A stretch of DNA of 33,959 nt from Flavobacteriaceae bacterium (GCA_030835825.1 JAURRA010000011.1:1-33959), one strand, 5' to 3'. Shown: positions 24,090 through 32,775, counted from the stretch's first letter. Numbers and translations: made by a program. The notes: generated by a model from the letters alone, not told the origin.

Positions 24090-25358
24090 ATGAATTTTCA
24101 ATCAAATTTAGAGTACGCAAAACAATTGGACAAACTCGACCAATTGGGTGGATTCAGATCTCAATTTCATCTTCCCACTGATCAGTTTGGAAAACCACAT
24201 TTGTATTTCTGTGGAAATTCATTGGGCCTGCAAACAAAAAACACCAAGTCCTATATCGAAATTGAATTAGAGGACTGGGCTAAATTGGGTGTTGAGGGTC
24301 ATACGGAAGGCACCTTTCCTTGGTTGCATTATCACGAATTTTTAACGGAAGGCATGGCCCAAATTGTTGGAGCAAAGAATCATGAAGTAGTCGTAATGAA
24401 TTCACTCACAGTGAATTTACATCTCATGATGGCCTCTTTTTATCAGCCTACAAAATCTCGATTTAAAATTTTGATCGAAAGTGATGCCTTTCCTTCAGAT
24501 AAATATGCTGTAGAGTCTCAGCTCCGCCATCACCACTTTGACCCCGAAAGTAGTTTGATTCTTTGGTCTCCTAGAGCCGGAGAAGAACTGTTAAATTATG
24601 AGGATTTGGAGCAAATCATGGCCGAGCATGGAGAGGAAATCGCCCTCATTATGATAGGCGGTGTGAATTACTACACTGGACAATATTTTGATCTTAAGAG
24701 AATTAGCACTCTTGGCCACCACTACGGCTGCACTGTAGGATTCGATTGTGCTCATGGCGCTGGAAACGTCGCCCTTAACCTGCACGATAGTGGTGCAGAT
24801 TTTGCCATTTGGTGTACCTATAAATACCTTAACTCTGGACCTGGAAGCTTGAGCGGTTGTTTTGTTCATGAAAGGCACGCCAACAAGCCAAACCTCAATC
24901 GTTTTGCTGGATGGTGGAATCACAACAAAGAGACCCGGTTTAATATGCGTCAACCCTTCGATCAACTCTATGGGGCCGAAGGATGGCAACTGAGCAATCC
25001 TCCCATTCTTTCCATGGCAGCCATTCGCGCTTCTTTGGATATTTTCAAGGCCGCTGGTATGCCAGCTTTAATTGAAAAGTCAAACAAAATGACTGATTAT
25101 TTCGAATTTCTACTCTCGGACTTCAAAGAAGATCGTCTTAAAGTTATTACTCCTAAAAATCAAGATGAAAGAGGATGTCAACTCAGCATTCAAATTAAGA
25201 ACGCCGACAAAACAATTCATGAAAAATTGACTCAAGCTGGCGTGATTTCTGACTGGCGAGAACCCGATGTCATTAGAGTTGCACCAGTACCACTTTACAA
25301 TCGATTCGAAGATATTTATTTAATGGTCGAACTATTAAAACATCTACCCCATGACTAA
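24090..25358 (+). CDS. kynU: kynureninase
   Basis: KynU (422 residues) is a PLP enzyme that cleaves 3-hydroxykynurenine to 3-hydroxyanthranilate and alanine (or kynurenine to anthranilate). Family segments are YFCGNSLGLQ, the substrate region TEGTFPWLHYHE, and GFDCAHGAGNV. The PLP lysine is Lys245 in CTYKYLNSGPG, followed by FAGWWNHN and the C-terminal RVAPVPLYN. With kmo next to it (8-base overlap), 3-hydroxykynurenine is the likely substrate. It is the first gene of the operon. Confidence 0.96.
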   Translation: MNFQSNLEYAKQLDKLDQLGGFRSQFHLPTDQFGKPHLYFCGNSLGLQTKNTKSYIEIELEDWAKLGVEGHTEGTFPWLHYHEFLTEGMAQIVGAKNHEVVVMNSLTVNLHLMMASFYQPTKSRFKILIESDAFPSDKYAVESQLRHHHFDPESSLILWSPRAGEELLNYEDLEQIMAEHGEEIALIMIGGVNYYTGQYFDLKRISTLGHHYGCTVGFDCAHGAGNVALNLHDSGADFAIWCTYKYLNSGPGSLSGCFVHERHANKPNLNRFAGWWNHNKETRFNMRQPFDQLYGAEGWQLSNPPILSMAAIRASLDIFKAAGMPALIEKSNKMTDYFEFLLSDFKEDRLKVITPKNQDERGCQLSIQIKNADKTIHEKLTQAGVISDWREPDVIRVAPVPLYNRFEDIYLMVELLKHLPHD

Positions 25359-26721
25359 ACCTGTGATTATTTTAGGAGCTGGCCTTTGCGGGTCGCTTCT
25401 TGCCGTGAGACTTGCACAAAGAGGACATCAAGTCGAAGTTTATGAGAAACGCGAAGATTTGAGAAAAGTACATTCCGGAGGCGGGAGGTCTATAAACTTA
25501 GCCTTTTCAGATCGCGGCATGAAAGGAATGAAACTTGTGGGACTCGACAATAAAGCTGAGGCCCTGTGTATTCCCATGAATGGTCGCATGCTGCATTCCA
25601 TAAACAACGAGCAGCAGCTAGCACCCTACAGCGGCCGGTCGCACGAATACATCAACTCCATATCCAGAGAGGGCTTAACAGCCTTACTTTTAGATGAGGC
25701 GGAGGCCATGCCCAATGTGCGCCTTTTCTTTAATCACCAATGTGTGTCTGTAGACATTGATAATAAAATAGCCACTTTTGTTGATGACCATTCGAAGGGC
25801 GAAGTTCGCATTGAAGGTGAAGTTATTTTTGGCACAGACGGCGCAGGATCTTCTTTGAGAAAAAGCTATGAAGCTCATCATGACTGCGACATCAAAGTGA
25901 ATCAAGATTTTCTGTCTCATGGTTACAAGGAATTGCACATCCCTCCTACTTCTAACGGCGGATTTAGAACTCATAAAAACGCTTTACATATTTGGCCCAG
26001 AGGAGCCTATATGTGTATTGCCTTACCCAATCTTGACGGCAGCTTTACAGTCACCCTATTTTTGGACCACAATGAGGGTGAATATAATTTTTCTATGCTC
26101 AAAGATCCGGAAGCAATCACACATTTTTTTGAAACAGAATTCAAAGATTTATTTGACTTGATGCCAAATTTGGTTGAAGACTTTTTTCAAAATCCAACAT
26201 CTAATCTAGGAACTATCAAATGTGATCGGTGGTATTACAAAGGAAATACCCTTTTGATGGGCGATGCTGCTCATGCCATTGTTCCTTTCTACGGTCAAGG
26301 CATGAACGCTTCCTTCGAGGATGTTGTAGTCCTCGACGAGGCTTTAGAGTCCTTTGGCGATGACTGGATTAAGGTTTTTGAAAAATATCAAAAAGACCGA
26401 AAAAAAGACACCGATGCCATTGCCGATCTGGCTATTGATAACTTTCATGAAATGAAGGATCATGTTGCCAATCCTATTTTCCGTGAGAAAAGACGAATTG
26501 AAATACAGTTAGAACAAGATTTTCCAGATTTGTATTTTTCAAAATACGCCTTAGTGACCTTCAACGAAAATCTAGGCTATCGAGAAGCCATGCTTCGCGG
26601 CAGAGCTCAAGACAACTTTTTACTAAAAAAAATAGCTGAAAACAGCACCTTGCTCAAAGGAGATAGTAAAGAACTCTTACATGCCGTCAACCAAGCAGGA
26701 ATGCAAGCAATAAACATTTAA
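25351..26721 (+). CDS. kmo: kynurenine 3-monooxygenase
   Basis: This 456-residue FAD monooxygenase hydroxylates kynurenine to 3-hydroxykynurenine with NADPH and O2. The dinucleotide-binding motif GAGLCG is at residues 9-14, [16 protein letters not shown] is the KMO-specific FAD loop, and [21 protein letters not shown] is the second FAD motif. There is no C-terminal membrane helix such as the eukaryotic enzyme has, in line with soluble bacterial KMOs. The C-terminal domain includes [16 protein letters not shown]. Overlap with kynU points to coupled translation. Confidence 0.95.
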   Translation: MTKPVIILGAGLCGSLLAVRLAQRGHQVEVYEKREDLRKVHSGGGRSINLAFSDRGMKGMKLVGLDNKAEALCIPMNGRMLHSINNEQQLAPYSGRSHEYINSISREGLTALLLDEAEAMPNVRLFFNHQCVSVDIDNKIATFVDDHSKGEVRIEGEVIFGTDGAGSSLRKSYEAHHDCDIKVNQDFLSHGYKELHIPPTSNGGFRTHKNALHIWPRGAYMCIALPNLDGSFTVTLFLDHNEGEYNFSMLKDPEAITHFFETEFKDLFDLMPNLVEDFFQNPTSNLGTIKCDRWYYKGNTLLMGDAAHAIVPFYGQGMNASFEDVVVLDEALESFGDDWIKVFEKYQKDRKKDTDAIADLAIDNFHEMKDHVANPIFREKRRIEIQLEQDFPDLYFSKYALVTFNENLGYREAMLRGRAQDNFLLKKIAENSTLLKGDSKELLHAVNQAGMQAINI

Positions 26722-26735
26722 CTATCTTTAGGACT

Positions 26736-27158
26736 ATGGCAGAGGGAAAAATCATATCAGGTAAGGCTACTCCGAGGGGCGCATATCCACATATCAAGCG
26801 CGTTGGAGATTTTCTATTTGTTTCGGGAACCAGTTCCAGAAAAGCCGATAATACAATAGACGGTGTCGAAATTATTGATGCCATGGGTACCAAGCATTTG
26901 GATATCAAAGCTCAAACCAGAGCAGTTTTAGAAAACATCAAAGACTTTTTATCAGAAGAAGACGCTTCGCTCAGTGATGTGGTGGATGTCACCACCTTTT
27001 TAGTTAACATGAATGATTTCGCTGGATACAACGAAGTTTATGCCTCCTATTTTGACAAAAAAAATGGACCCGCTAGAACAACTGTAGCTGTTCATCAACT
27101 ACCCCATCCCGACTTGGTAATTGAAATTAAAGTTACAGCCTTTAAAAAACAATCCTGA
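26736..27158 (+). CDS. RidA family protein, probable 2-aminomuconate deaminase
   Basis: A 140-residue RidA/YjgF-fold protein with [18 protein letters not shown] near the start, a [12 protein letters not shown] helix and the C-terminal [12 protein letters not shown]. RidA proteins form trimers and hydrolyse imines/enamines. Homologues in 2-nitrobenzoate and tryptophan degradation (NbaF/AmnD type) are 2-aminomuconate deaminases, giving 4-oxalocrotonate and ammonia. Position just before the gene for the enzyme that makes 2-aminomuconate supports that role. The catalytic assignment is by context; generic enamine deaminase activity is the alternative. Confidence 0.82.
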   Translation: MAEGKIISGKATPRGAYPHIKRVGDFLFVSGTSSRKADNTIDGVEIIDAMGTKHLDIKAQTRAVLENIKDFLSEEDASLSDVVDVTTFLVNMNDFAGYNEVYASYFDKKNGPARTTVAVHQLPHPDLVIEIKVTAFKKQS

Positions 27159-28603
27159 TGCGCATTCAAAATCTCATTAATGGTCATTTGGTCGATCCAA
27201 TTGCTGGTCAATGGCTGGACGTCCGCGCTCCTGCCAATGGACAAGTTTATGCAAGTTTGGCCAATTCGGACAAATCGGATGTTGTGCGAGCCGTATCGGC
27301 TGCTGAAAACGCTTTCCCTCAATGGTCAAACACTACCATCACAGAACGCAGTGCCATCTTGATGAAGATAGCCGAAGCCATTGAAGAGAAGCAAGACACC
27401 TTGGCAACAGCAGAGAGCACAGACAACGGCAAACCCTTAACACTTGCAAAGAAAGTCGACATCCCTCGAGCTGCAGAGAACTTTAGGTTTTTTGCGCATG
27501 CCATTACTCAATTTTCAAGTGAAAGCCACGAGAGTATAGGGCTCCATACCATTAACTATACCTTGAGACAACCCATCGGCGTTGTTGGCTGTATTTCACC
27601 ATGGAATTTGCCACTTTATCTTTTTACATGGAAAATCGCCCCTGCACTGGCTGCAGGTAATTGTGTTATTGCAAAGCCAAGTGAAATAACACCAGTTACG
27701 GCCAATATACTGGGGGAGTTGTGTTTAAAAGCAGGACTGCCTAAAGGCGTTTTGAACATTATCAACGGTCGAGGAGACAGCGCTGGACAAGCTATCATAT
27801 CTCACCCGAAAATTAAAGCAATTTCGTTTACTGGAGGCAGCAAAACAGGGGCTCAAATCGCCACCACGGCGGCTCCCATGTTTAAGAAATTATCTCTTGA
27901 ATTGGGTGGTAAAAATCCAAATATCATTTTTGCAGACTGTGACTACAGCACTATGCTAAAAACCACCCTTCGGTCATCGTTTTCAAACCAAGGTCAAATT
28001 TGTCTATGTGGTAGCAGAATTTTTGTTGAACGCACCATTTATGACCAATTTAAAAAGGACTTTGTAAAGGCGGTGACATCGCTGAAAGTGGGAAATCCAG
28101 CAGACTCGGAGACTGATATTGGGGCCTTGGTCAGTCTATCACATTTGAATAAAGTAAAAAGCTATATCGACACAACACCCCAAGAAGGAGGTACCATTCT
28201 TTGTGGAGGGGACGTGTTGAAAATTCCCCATTTGGAAAGTGGTTATTACATCAGTCCGTGCGTGATTGAAGTGACAAGTAATACATGTCGTCTAAATCAA
28301 GAGGAAATTTTTGGCCCCGTGGTTACCCTCATGCCTTTTGACACAGAAGCGGAAGCTCTTGCTATGGCTAACGACGTGCCCTATGGTCTATCTGCTACTG
28401 TTTGGACCAATGATCTGAAACGAAGTATGCGGATGTCGGAAAAACTTGAAAGCGGGATTGTTTGGGTAAATACCTGGATGCAAAGGGATTTGAGAACACC
28501 TTTTGGAGGGGTTAAGGATTCGGGAGTAGGAAGAGAAGGTGGCACAGAAGCCCTTCGTTTTTTCACCGAAGCTAAAAATGTTTGTATAAATTATTCGGAA
28601 TAA
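27158..28603 (+). CDS. 2-aminomuconate 6-semialdehyde dehydrogenase (ALDH superfamily)
   Basis: The 481-residue NAD+-dependent dehydrogenase oxidises 2-aminomuconate semialdehyde to 2-aminomuconate. ALDH features are SPWNLPLYLFTWKIAPALAA (with the conserved Asn), FTGGSKTG for NAD+, LELGGKNPNI (catalytic Glu), the nucleophile Cys282 in GQICLCGSR, and EEIFGPVVT. The PWNLPLY and ICLCGSR variants fit the AMSDH/hydroxymuconic-semialdehyde dehydrogenase group (human ALDH8A1-like), as does the operon. Its ATG overlaps the RidA stop by one base (TGATG), and its stop overlaps the SDR start (TAATG). Confidence 0.92.
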   Translation: MRIQNLINGHLVDPIAGQWLDVRAPANGQVYASLANSDKSDVVRAVSAAENAFPQWSNTTITERSAILMKIAEAIEEKQDTLATAESTDNGKPLTLAKKVDIPRAAENFRFFAHAITQFSSESHESIGLHTINYTLRQPIGVVGCISPWNLPLYLFTWKIAPALAAGNCVIAKPSEITPVTANILGELCLKAGLPKGVLNIINGRGDSAGQAIISHPKIKAISFTGGSKTGAQIATTAAPMFKKLSLELGGKNPNIIFADCDYSTMLKTTLRSSFSNQGQICLCGSRIFVERTIYDQFKKDFVKAVTSLKVGNPADSETDIGALVSLSHLNKVKSYIDTTPQEGGTILCGGDVLKIPHLESGYYISPCVIEVTSNTCRLNQEEIFGPVVTLMPFDTEAEALAMANDVPYGLSATVWTNDLKRSMRMSEKLESGIVWVNTWMQRDLRTPFGGVKDSGVGREGGTEALRFFTEAKNVCINYSE

Positions 28604-29385
28604 TGGACTTAGGATTAAAAGATAAAAGAGCTTTGGTTTGTGGAAGCTCTCAAGGAATTGGCAAAGCCACAGCAATGGCCTTAGCAGCAGAAGGAGTGCG
28701 CGTCACTTTGTTGGCAAGGAATGAGAGCAGTCTGAAGTCTGTAATTGAGGAATTGCCCAACAGCAGTCGCCACAATTATTTGATAGCTGACTTCTCTAAT
28801 CCTGAAGAAGTTAGTCATATTGTGCGACAATATATTGCAGCTCAGGGTGGATTTCACATTCTGGTCAATAATACAGGAGGACCTAAAAGTGGTGCCTTGG
28901 CAGATGCCGAATCAAAGGAGCTAGAAATCGCTTTCAAAATGCATGTGATATGTAATCAAATTTTAGTTCAAGCACTACTTCCATTCATGAAAGAAGCTTG
29001 TTTTGGTAGAATAATCAATATTATTTCTACTTCAGTAAAAGAGCCCATAGAAGGCTTAGGCGTGAGTAACACCATTCGCAACGCAGTAGCCAATTGGAGC
29101 AAGTCGCTGGCTACAGAATTGGCAGTCTTTGGCGTCACAGTGAACAATGTTTTACCGGGCTTTACAGAAACAAAACGTCTGGATAGCATCATTACTGTCA
29201 AAGCCAAAAAAGCCCAAGTAACAGAAGCCGAAATGGCACAAATTATGCGTCACTATGTGCCAGCAAAAAGATTTGGTCGAGCCGAGGAAGTGGCAAGCGC
29301 CATCGCATTTCTATCGAGCGAATCTGCCGCATATATCACTGGAATTAATTTACCCGTTGATGGCGGACGAACAAAAAGTTTGTAA
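28603..29385 (+). CDS. atypical SDR, exact coding extent
   Basis: This entry gives the correct span (ATG 28603 to TAA 29385, 260 residues) for the atypical short-chain dehydrogenase of the kynurenine operon and replaces the longer entry above, whose end runs into the intergenic gap. The start overlaps the stop of the aldehyde dehydrogenase by one base (TAATG); an in-frame start at 28582 would add seven residues and overlap more. Residues 5-40 form the first Rossmann unit, Ser155/Arg159 stand where Tyr/Lys would be, and the C-terminus (GINLPVDGGRTKSL) is the normal SDR end. Confidence 0.9.
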   Translation: MDLGLKDKRALVCGSSQGIGKATAMALAAEGVRVTLLARNESSLKSVIEELPNSSRHNYLIADFSNPEEVSHIVRQYIAAQGGFHILVNNTGGPKSGALADAESKELEIAFKMHVICNQILVQALLPFMKEACFGRIINIISTSVKEPIEGLGVSNTIRNAVANWSKSLATELAVFGVTVNNVLPGFTETKRLDSIITVKAKKAQVTEAEMAQIMRHYVPAKRFGRAEEVASAIAFLSSESAAYITGINLPVDGGRTKSL

Positions 29386-29406
29386 CTTTATCAGAATTCC
29401 AAAATT
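28603..29406 (+). CDS. atypical short-chain dehydrogenase/reductase (placeholder end, see evidence)
   Basis: The coding sequence ends at the TAA at 29383-29385; bases after that are intergenic. The 260-residue SDR begins at the ATG overlapping the ALDH stop. It has a Rossmann start GSSQGIG (residues 14-20, imperfect TGxxxGIG) and NNTGGPKSG in place of NNAG. The catalytic YxxxK pair is replaced by Ser155 and Arg159 (GLGVSNTIRNAV), though Ser residues at 142-144 and NNVLPGFTET are present. This matches the BKR-like SDR subgroup I recall as lacking the standard tetrad. Its reaction is unknown; within the operon an ene-reduction of 4-oxalocrotonate or 2-aminomuconate is possible. Confidence 0.85.
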
Positions 29407-29414
29407 ATTTAGCC

Positions 29415-29939
29415 ATGAGTCAACTCGTAAGTCCTTTAAATTTCAAGCAGTGGATTGAAGAAAACCGTCATTTATTAAAGCCGCCTGTCGGTAACAAATG
29501 CGTTTGGCCAAACAGAGATTATATAGTTATGGTCGTCGGAGGCCCCAACAGTCGCAAAGACTATCATTACAATGAAACGCCCGAGTTCTTTTACCAAATT
29601 GAGGGTGATATGGTTTTAAAAATCATGAACCAAGGTGTGCCAGAGGAAATTCATATTAAAGAAGGAGATATTTATTTGCTTCCGCCCAAAGTGCCACATT
29701 CTCCCCAACGAGGGGTGGACACCATTGGCTTGGTGATTGAATACCCGAGACTTCACAACGAATTAGATGCGCTAGAATGGTATTGTGAACAATGTCACGA
29801 ACCCCTCTATCGAGAATCTTTCGAATTGAATAATATTGAAAAAGATATGCCTGTAATTTTTGATAAATTTTATTCCGATGCTGATAAACGAAGTTGCAAA
29901 AACTGCCACAGCATCATGGAACCACCAAAAAAATTATAA
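29415..29939 (+). CDS. 3-hydroxyanthranilate 3,4-dioxygenase
   Basis: This 174-residue cupin opens the ring of 3-hydroxyanthranilate to give 2-amino-3-carboxymuconate semialdehyde. The Fe(II) ligands are His51, Glu57 and His95 (YHYNETPEFF, PHSPQRG). Substrate-binding Arg47, Arg99 and Glu110 sit at the same positions as in the characterised bacterial enzyme. The C-terminus has the rubredoxin-like iron site with Cys124/Cys127 and Cys161/Cys164, the prokaryotic form. All key residues are present, so it should be active. It lies 29 bases after the SDR stop and 3 bases before the ACMSD gene. Confidence 0.96.
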   Translation: MSQLVSPLNFKQWIEENRHLLKPPVGNKCVWPNRDYIVMVVGGPNSRKDYHYNETPEFFYQIEGDMVLKIMNQGVPEEIHIKEGDIYLLPPKVPHSPQRGVDTIGLVIEYPRLHNELDALEWYCEQCHEPLYRESFELNNIEKDMPVIFDKFYSDADKRSCKNCHSIMEPPKKL

Positions 29940-29942
29940 TCG

Positions 29943-31025
29943 ATGCATCGCCCTCTGAGAATTAATGGTCATTCCCACCTTTTACCTTACCCCGAAGAAA
30001 TTCCAGACTTTTTAAAGGAGAGGGAGATTTTTTCTGTTGACTCAGATAAAAAATTTATGCTTCAAAAAGACTGGAAAAGACCAGTTACAGACTCCAGTTT
30101 TTTTCTCAATGAAAAGCTGGAATGGATGGATAAATATAAAATCGATCACGCTGTTGTATTAAATTTATCGCAGTTGTATGGCAATGGCCTGACTCTGGAA
30201 GAAATGAAAAAGGCCTTGCGTTTTCAAAACGACTTCAACGCTGGAATACAGGAAAAACACCCCAACAAGTTTACAAGTGGCTTTGTCGTTCACCCAGGGT
30301 ATGTCGATGGGGCATTGTGGGAAATAGAAAGATGTGTGGTGGAAAAAGGCATGCGTTTATTGTGCCTTCCGACTCACTACATGAATACCATTGGTAAATG
30401 GCGCTGCATTTTTGATCCAGAAAATGAGCCGATTTTTGAGTTGGCCAACAAATATAATTTGGCTTTGGAAATTCACCCCTATGATGGAGAAAAATTTATC
30501 CTTCTTGAAAATACATCATGGCGATTCCATTTGATTTGGATGTTGGCGCAATGCGCTGATTCTTATCACTTTTTCACTCTCAATGGCTATCAAGATAAAT
30601 ATCCCAACATGAGGGTGTGCTTTGCGCATGGCGGGCAGCTTGCTCAAATTAATTTGGGCCGGAGAATCCAAGGGTTTGATGGGCGTCCCGATCTATTCGA
30701 AGGCAAGCACCACCCACGACACGCTGTTGGCCATAAAAACATCTTTTTTGATACGCTGGTCCACGACACCGGATCCCTTAAACTGCTTCTTGATAATGCC
30801 TCCTCCAAGCAAGTAGTTATGGGATTAGACGACCCCTATCCCCTAGGTGAAATGGAAAGCGAGTCACAATCTTCTTATCCTGGCAAAATTTTAGATTTAG
30901 CCGTCGAAAGACAACTTGTAACTCCTCAAGAAGTAGATAGTATTTGGAGTGACAATATTCTTCAATGGCTATGCGGTGATGATGAACAGATGAAAAATGC
31001 CATGATCAATAGAATTTTGGGTTAA
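29943..31025 (+). CDS. 2-amino-3-carboxymuconate-6-semialdehyde decarboxylase (ACMSD)
   Basis: The 360-residue amidohydrolase-superfamily enzyme decarboxylates ACMS to 2-aminomuconate semialdehyde, so directing carbon away from quinolinate and NAD. Zn2+ ligands are His10 and His12 (NGHSHLLP), His178 (EIHPYD) and Asp296 (MGLDDPYPLGE); His229 in FAHGG is the expected catalytic base. It is slightly longer than the Pseudomonas enzyme, with an extension after residue 15 that includes the segment around KEREIFSVDSD. Its stop overlaps the O-methyltransferase start by one base (TAATG). Confidence 0.94.
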   Translation: MHRPLRINGHSHLLPYPEEIPDFLKEREIFSVDSDKKFMLQKDWKRPVTDSSFFLNEKLEWMDKYKIDHAVVLNLSQLYGNGLTLEEMKKALRFQNDFNAGIQEKHPNKFTSGFVVHPGYVDGALWEIERCVVEKGMRLLCLPTHYMNTIGKWRCIFDPENEPIFELANKYNLALEIHPYDGEKFILLENTSWRFHLIWMLAQCADSYHFFTLNGYQDKYPNMRVCFAHGGQLAQINLGRRIQGFDGRPDLFEGKHHPRHAVGHKNIFFDTLVHDTGSLKLLLDNASSKQVVMGLDDPYPLGEMESESQSSYPGKILDLAVERQLVTPQEVDSIWSDNILQWLCGDDEQMKNAMINRILG

Positions 31026-31666
31026 TGGATTTCATATCAGAAGAACTGGAGCACTATGCCCTTAGGCATTCACAACAAGAGCCAAAACTTTTAAAAGAAT
31101 TGAGCACTGCTACATTTCAAAAAGTTTTACAACCTAGAATGCTGAGTGGTCATTTACAAGGTCGTTTTCTGAGTATGTTGTCAAAAATGATCAAGCCACA
31201 AAGTATATTAGAAATTGGAACTTTTACGGGTTATTCTGCGCTCTGCCTTGCTGAAGGCCTCCCACAGGATGGCCTGATTCATACCATCGATTGTAACGAA
31301 GAACTTGTAGATTTTCAAAAGTATTATTTTGATAAATCTGACTATAAAGATCAAATAAAACAATATTTGGGGGACGCCAAAGACATCATACCGACCATAG
31401 ATACGCCATTCGATTTGATTTTTATTGATGCTGACAAAAGCAGTTATCCGAGCTATTTTGACCTAGTTATTGACAAACTGAATTCCGGAGGGCTAATCAT
31501 TTCTGATAACGTGCTATGGAGCGGTAAAGTTTTGACGAAAGCCGCGGTGAATGATGAAGACACCAAAGCACTTCAATATTATAATACCATGATTAATGAG
31601 GATTCGAGGGTTGAAGTCGTTTTACTACCTCTGCGAGACGGTTTGTCTATTTGTAGAAAAAAGTGA
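31025..31666 (+). CDS. class I SAM-dependent O-methyltransferase (family 3, COMT/CCoAOMT-like)
   Basis: The 213-residue enzyme has the Rossmann motif LEIGTFTGYSALCLAEGL near residue 61, FIDADKSSY with metal-ligand Asp, and a second metal/acid segment SDNVLWSG. This is the Mg2+-dependent catechol/caffeoyl-CoA methyltransferase family, which methylates vicinal phenolic oxygens. Its one-base start/stop overlap with ACMSD makes it the last gene of the kynurenine operon by layout. In other flavobacteria I recall this gene next to tatA without the kynurenine genes, so it may be an older neighbour. Substrate is unknown. Confidence 0.88.
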   Translation: MDFISEELEHYALRHSQQEPKLLKELSTATFQKVLQPRMLSGHLQGRFLSMLSKMIKPQSILEIGTFTGYSALCLAEGLPQDGLIHTIDCNEELVDFQKYYFDKSDYKDQIKQYLGDAKDIIPTIDTPFDLIFIDADKSSYPSYFDLVIDKLNSGGLIISDNVLWSGKVLTKAAVNDEDTKALQYYNTMINEDSRVEVVLLPLRDGLSICRKK

Positions 31667-31683
31667 CGTTGTTATTGTCGCTT
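31657..31683 (-). terminator. Rho-independent terminator of tatA
   Basis: On the minus strand a 7-bp stem with one G-T pair (31683-31677 with 31667-31661), a 9-base loop and six T (31662-31657). The tatA stop codon lies in the loop, so the hairpin begins in coding sequence; the 3' part overlaps the end of the convergent methyltransferase gene. Confidence 0.6.
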
Positions 31684-31947
31684 GATAACTCCCGTCACAT
31701 CCTCTATTTCTTTTTTAACTTCTTCTAAATCTTGCGAAATAGCTTTAGTTACAGCATTATCGATACCATTTTTACTTGCACTTTTAGTGACCTCTGTTTT
31801 GATTTCTTCAGTCGCATGCCTAATGGCTTTCATTCCTTTTCCCATGCCCCTAGCGATGTCAGGAATCTTATCAGCACCAAAGACCATAACCGCCACAAAC
31901 ATGATAAAGGCAATTTCAACAGCACTGATAAATAAAAAATTTTGCAT
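31672..31947 (-). CDS. tatA: Sec-independent protein translocase TatA/TatE subunit
   Basis: The 91-residue product has an N-terminal membrane helix (about residues 4-20), the hinge FGADKIPDIARGMGKGM (normally FG..KLPE..R..G) and an amphipathic helix, then a charged tail. It forms the pore part of the twin-arginine translocase, exporting folded proteins; tatC is not in the window. The ATG at 31947 is preferred over a TTG at 31953 because the exact -7 box occupies 31951-31958. The transcript is therefore nearly leaderless. Confidence 0.92.
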   Translation of the reverse strand: MQNFLFISAVEIAFIMFVAVMVFGADKIPDIARGMGKGMKAIRHATEEIKTEVTKSASKNGIDNAVTKAISQDLEEVKKEIEDVTGVIKRQ

Positions 31948-31950
31948 AAT

Positions 31951-31958
31951 CAAAGATA
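31951..31958 (-). promoter_or_regulatory. Bacteroidota -7 box for tatA
   Basis: The minus strand reads TATCTTTG, an exact match, 3 bases from the ATG. TTG at 31979-31977 (minus strand) lies 18 bp upstream, near the -33 spacing. Confidence 0.65.
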
Positions 31959-32055
31959 GGAATTTTTGATCTATAGCAATTCATTTCTTTACACTGCTTA
32001 TAAAATATACATGATAAAATGAGTACCTTCCCGTCCAACAAATTAAAATAATATC

Positions 32056-32775
32056 ATGCTTAATTGTGTTTTAGCAAGTACGTCAACAGTTTATGGCAAA
32101 CCCTTTTTAAGTTACCTTTTGCCTGAAATTTCGGAGCTGTTTAATACAAGTCGAGAGATTATATTTATTCCTTATGCCCAACCAGGCGGCATTTCCTATA
32201 CCGATTATACTGAAAAAGTTAGCCTTGCTTTTAGAACTTTAAATATTACAGTGAAAGGTCTTCATGAATTTGAAAATCCAAACGAGGCTATTTCACAAGC
32301 TCAGGGCCTTTTTATCGGGGGAGGAAACACCTTTGTTCTGCTTAAAACCATTTATGATCTGGGGTTAATACAATCATTAAAAAAAGCGGTGACCAATGGG
32401 ACACCCTATTTAGGCACTAGTGCCGGAACCAATATATGTGGACCAACTATTTGCACCACCAATGACATGCCAATAGTTTATCCGCCCAGTTTTGATTCAT
32501 TAAATATAGTACCATTCCAAATTAATCCTCATTTTATTGATGCTGATCAAAATAGTAGACACATGGGAGAAACCAGAGCAACTCGAATTGCCGAGTACCA
32601 CCATCACCATAAAACACCGGTATTAGGGCTTCGAGAAGGTAGTTATGTTGAGTTAAAAAACGGCATGATCAAGCTCAAGGGATCACTATCCGCGCCATTA
32701 TTTCAGGCGGAAAATGAAACACAAGAACTTCTTTCGGGTAGCGACTTGAGTTGGATAAAATCAAACTATCGATAG
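32056..32775 (+). CDS. pepE: dipeptidase E (alpha-aspartyl dipeptidase, peptidase family S51)
   Basis: PepE (239 residues) hydrolyses dipeptides with N-terminal Asp in the cytosol. GLFIGGGNTFVLL is the family signature, the nucleophile is Ser122 in YLGTSAGTNI (E. coli Ser120), and NPHFIDADQNSRHMGETR and YHHHHKTPVLGLREG give the catalytic and substrate region. Length is about that of E. coli PepE. It is monocistronic; only a weak upstream box (TACCTTCC at 32024) is visible. No terminator is seen in the 117 bases after it. Confidence 0.94.
   Translation: MLNCVLASTSTVYGKPFLSYLLPEISELFNTSREIIFIPYAQPGGISYTDYTEKVSLAFRTLNITVKGLHEFENPNEAISQAQGLFIGGGNTFVLLKTIYDLGLIQSLKKAVTNGTPYLGTSAGTNICGPTICTTNDMPIVYPPSFDSLNIVPFQINPHFIDADQNSRHMGETRATRIAEYHHHHKTPVLGLREGSYVELKNGMIKLKGSLSAPLFQAENETQELLSGSDLSWIKSNYR

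Noticed and set aside
28603-29406. SDR entry ending at 29406
   Set aside because: The stop codon is at 29383-29385; the entry spanning 28603-29385 is the correct one.
24090-31025. Kynurenine genes as an NAD biosynthesis operon
   Set aside because: Quinolinate phosphoribosyltransferase is absent and ACMSD plus AMSDH divert the intermediate away from quinolinate, so catabolism fits better.
32024-32031. TACCTTCC as a -7 box for pepE
   Set aside because: Only 6 of 8 positions match, including loss of the final TG, and there is no -33 element.
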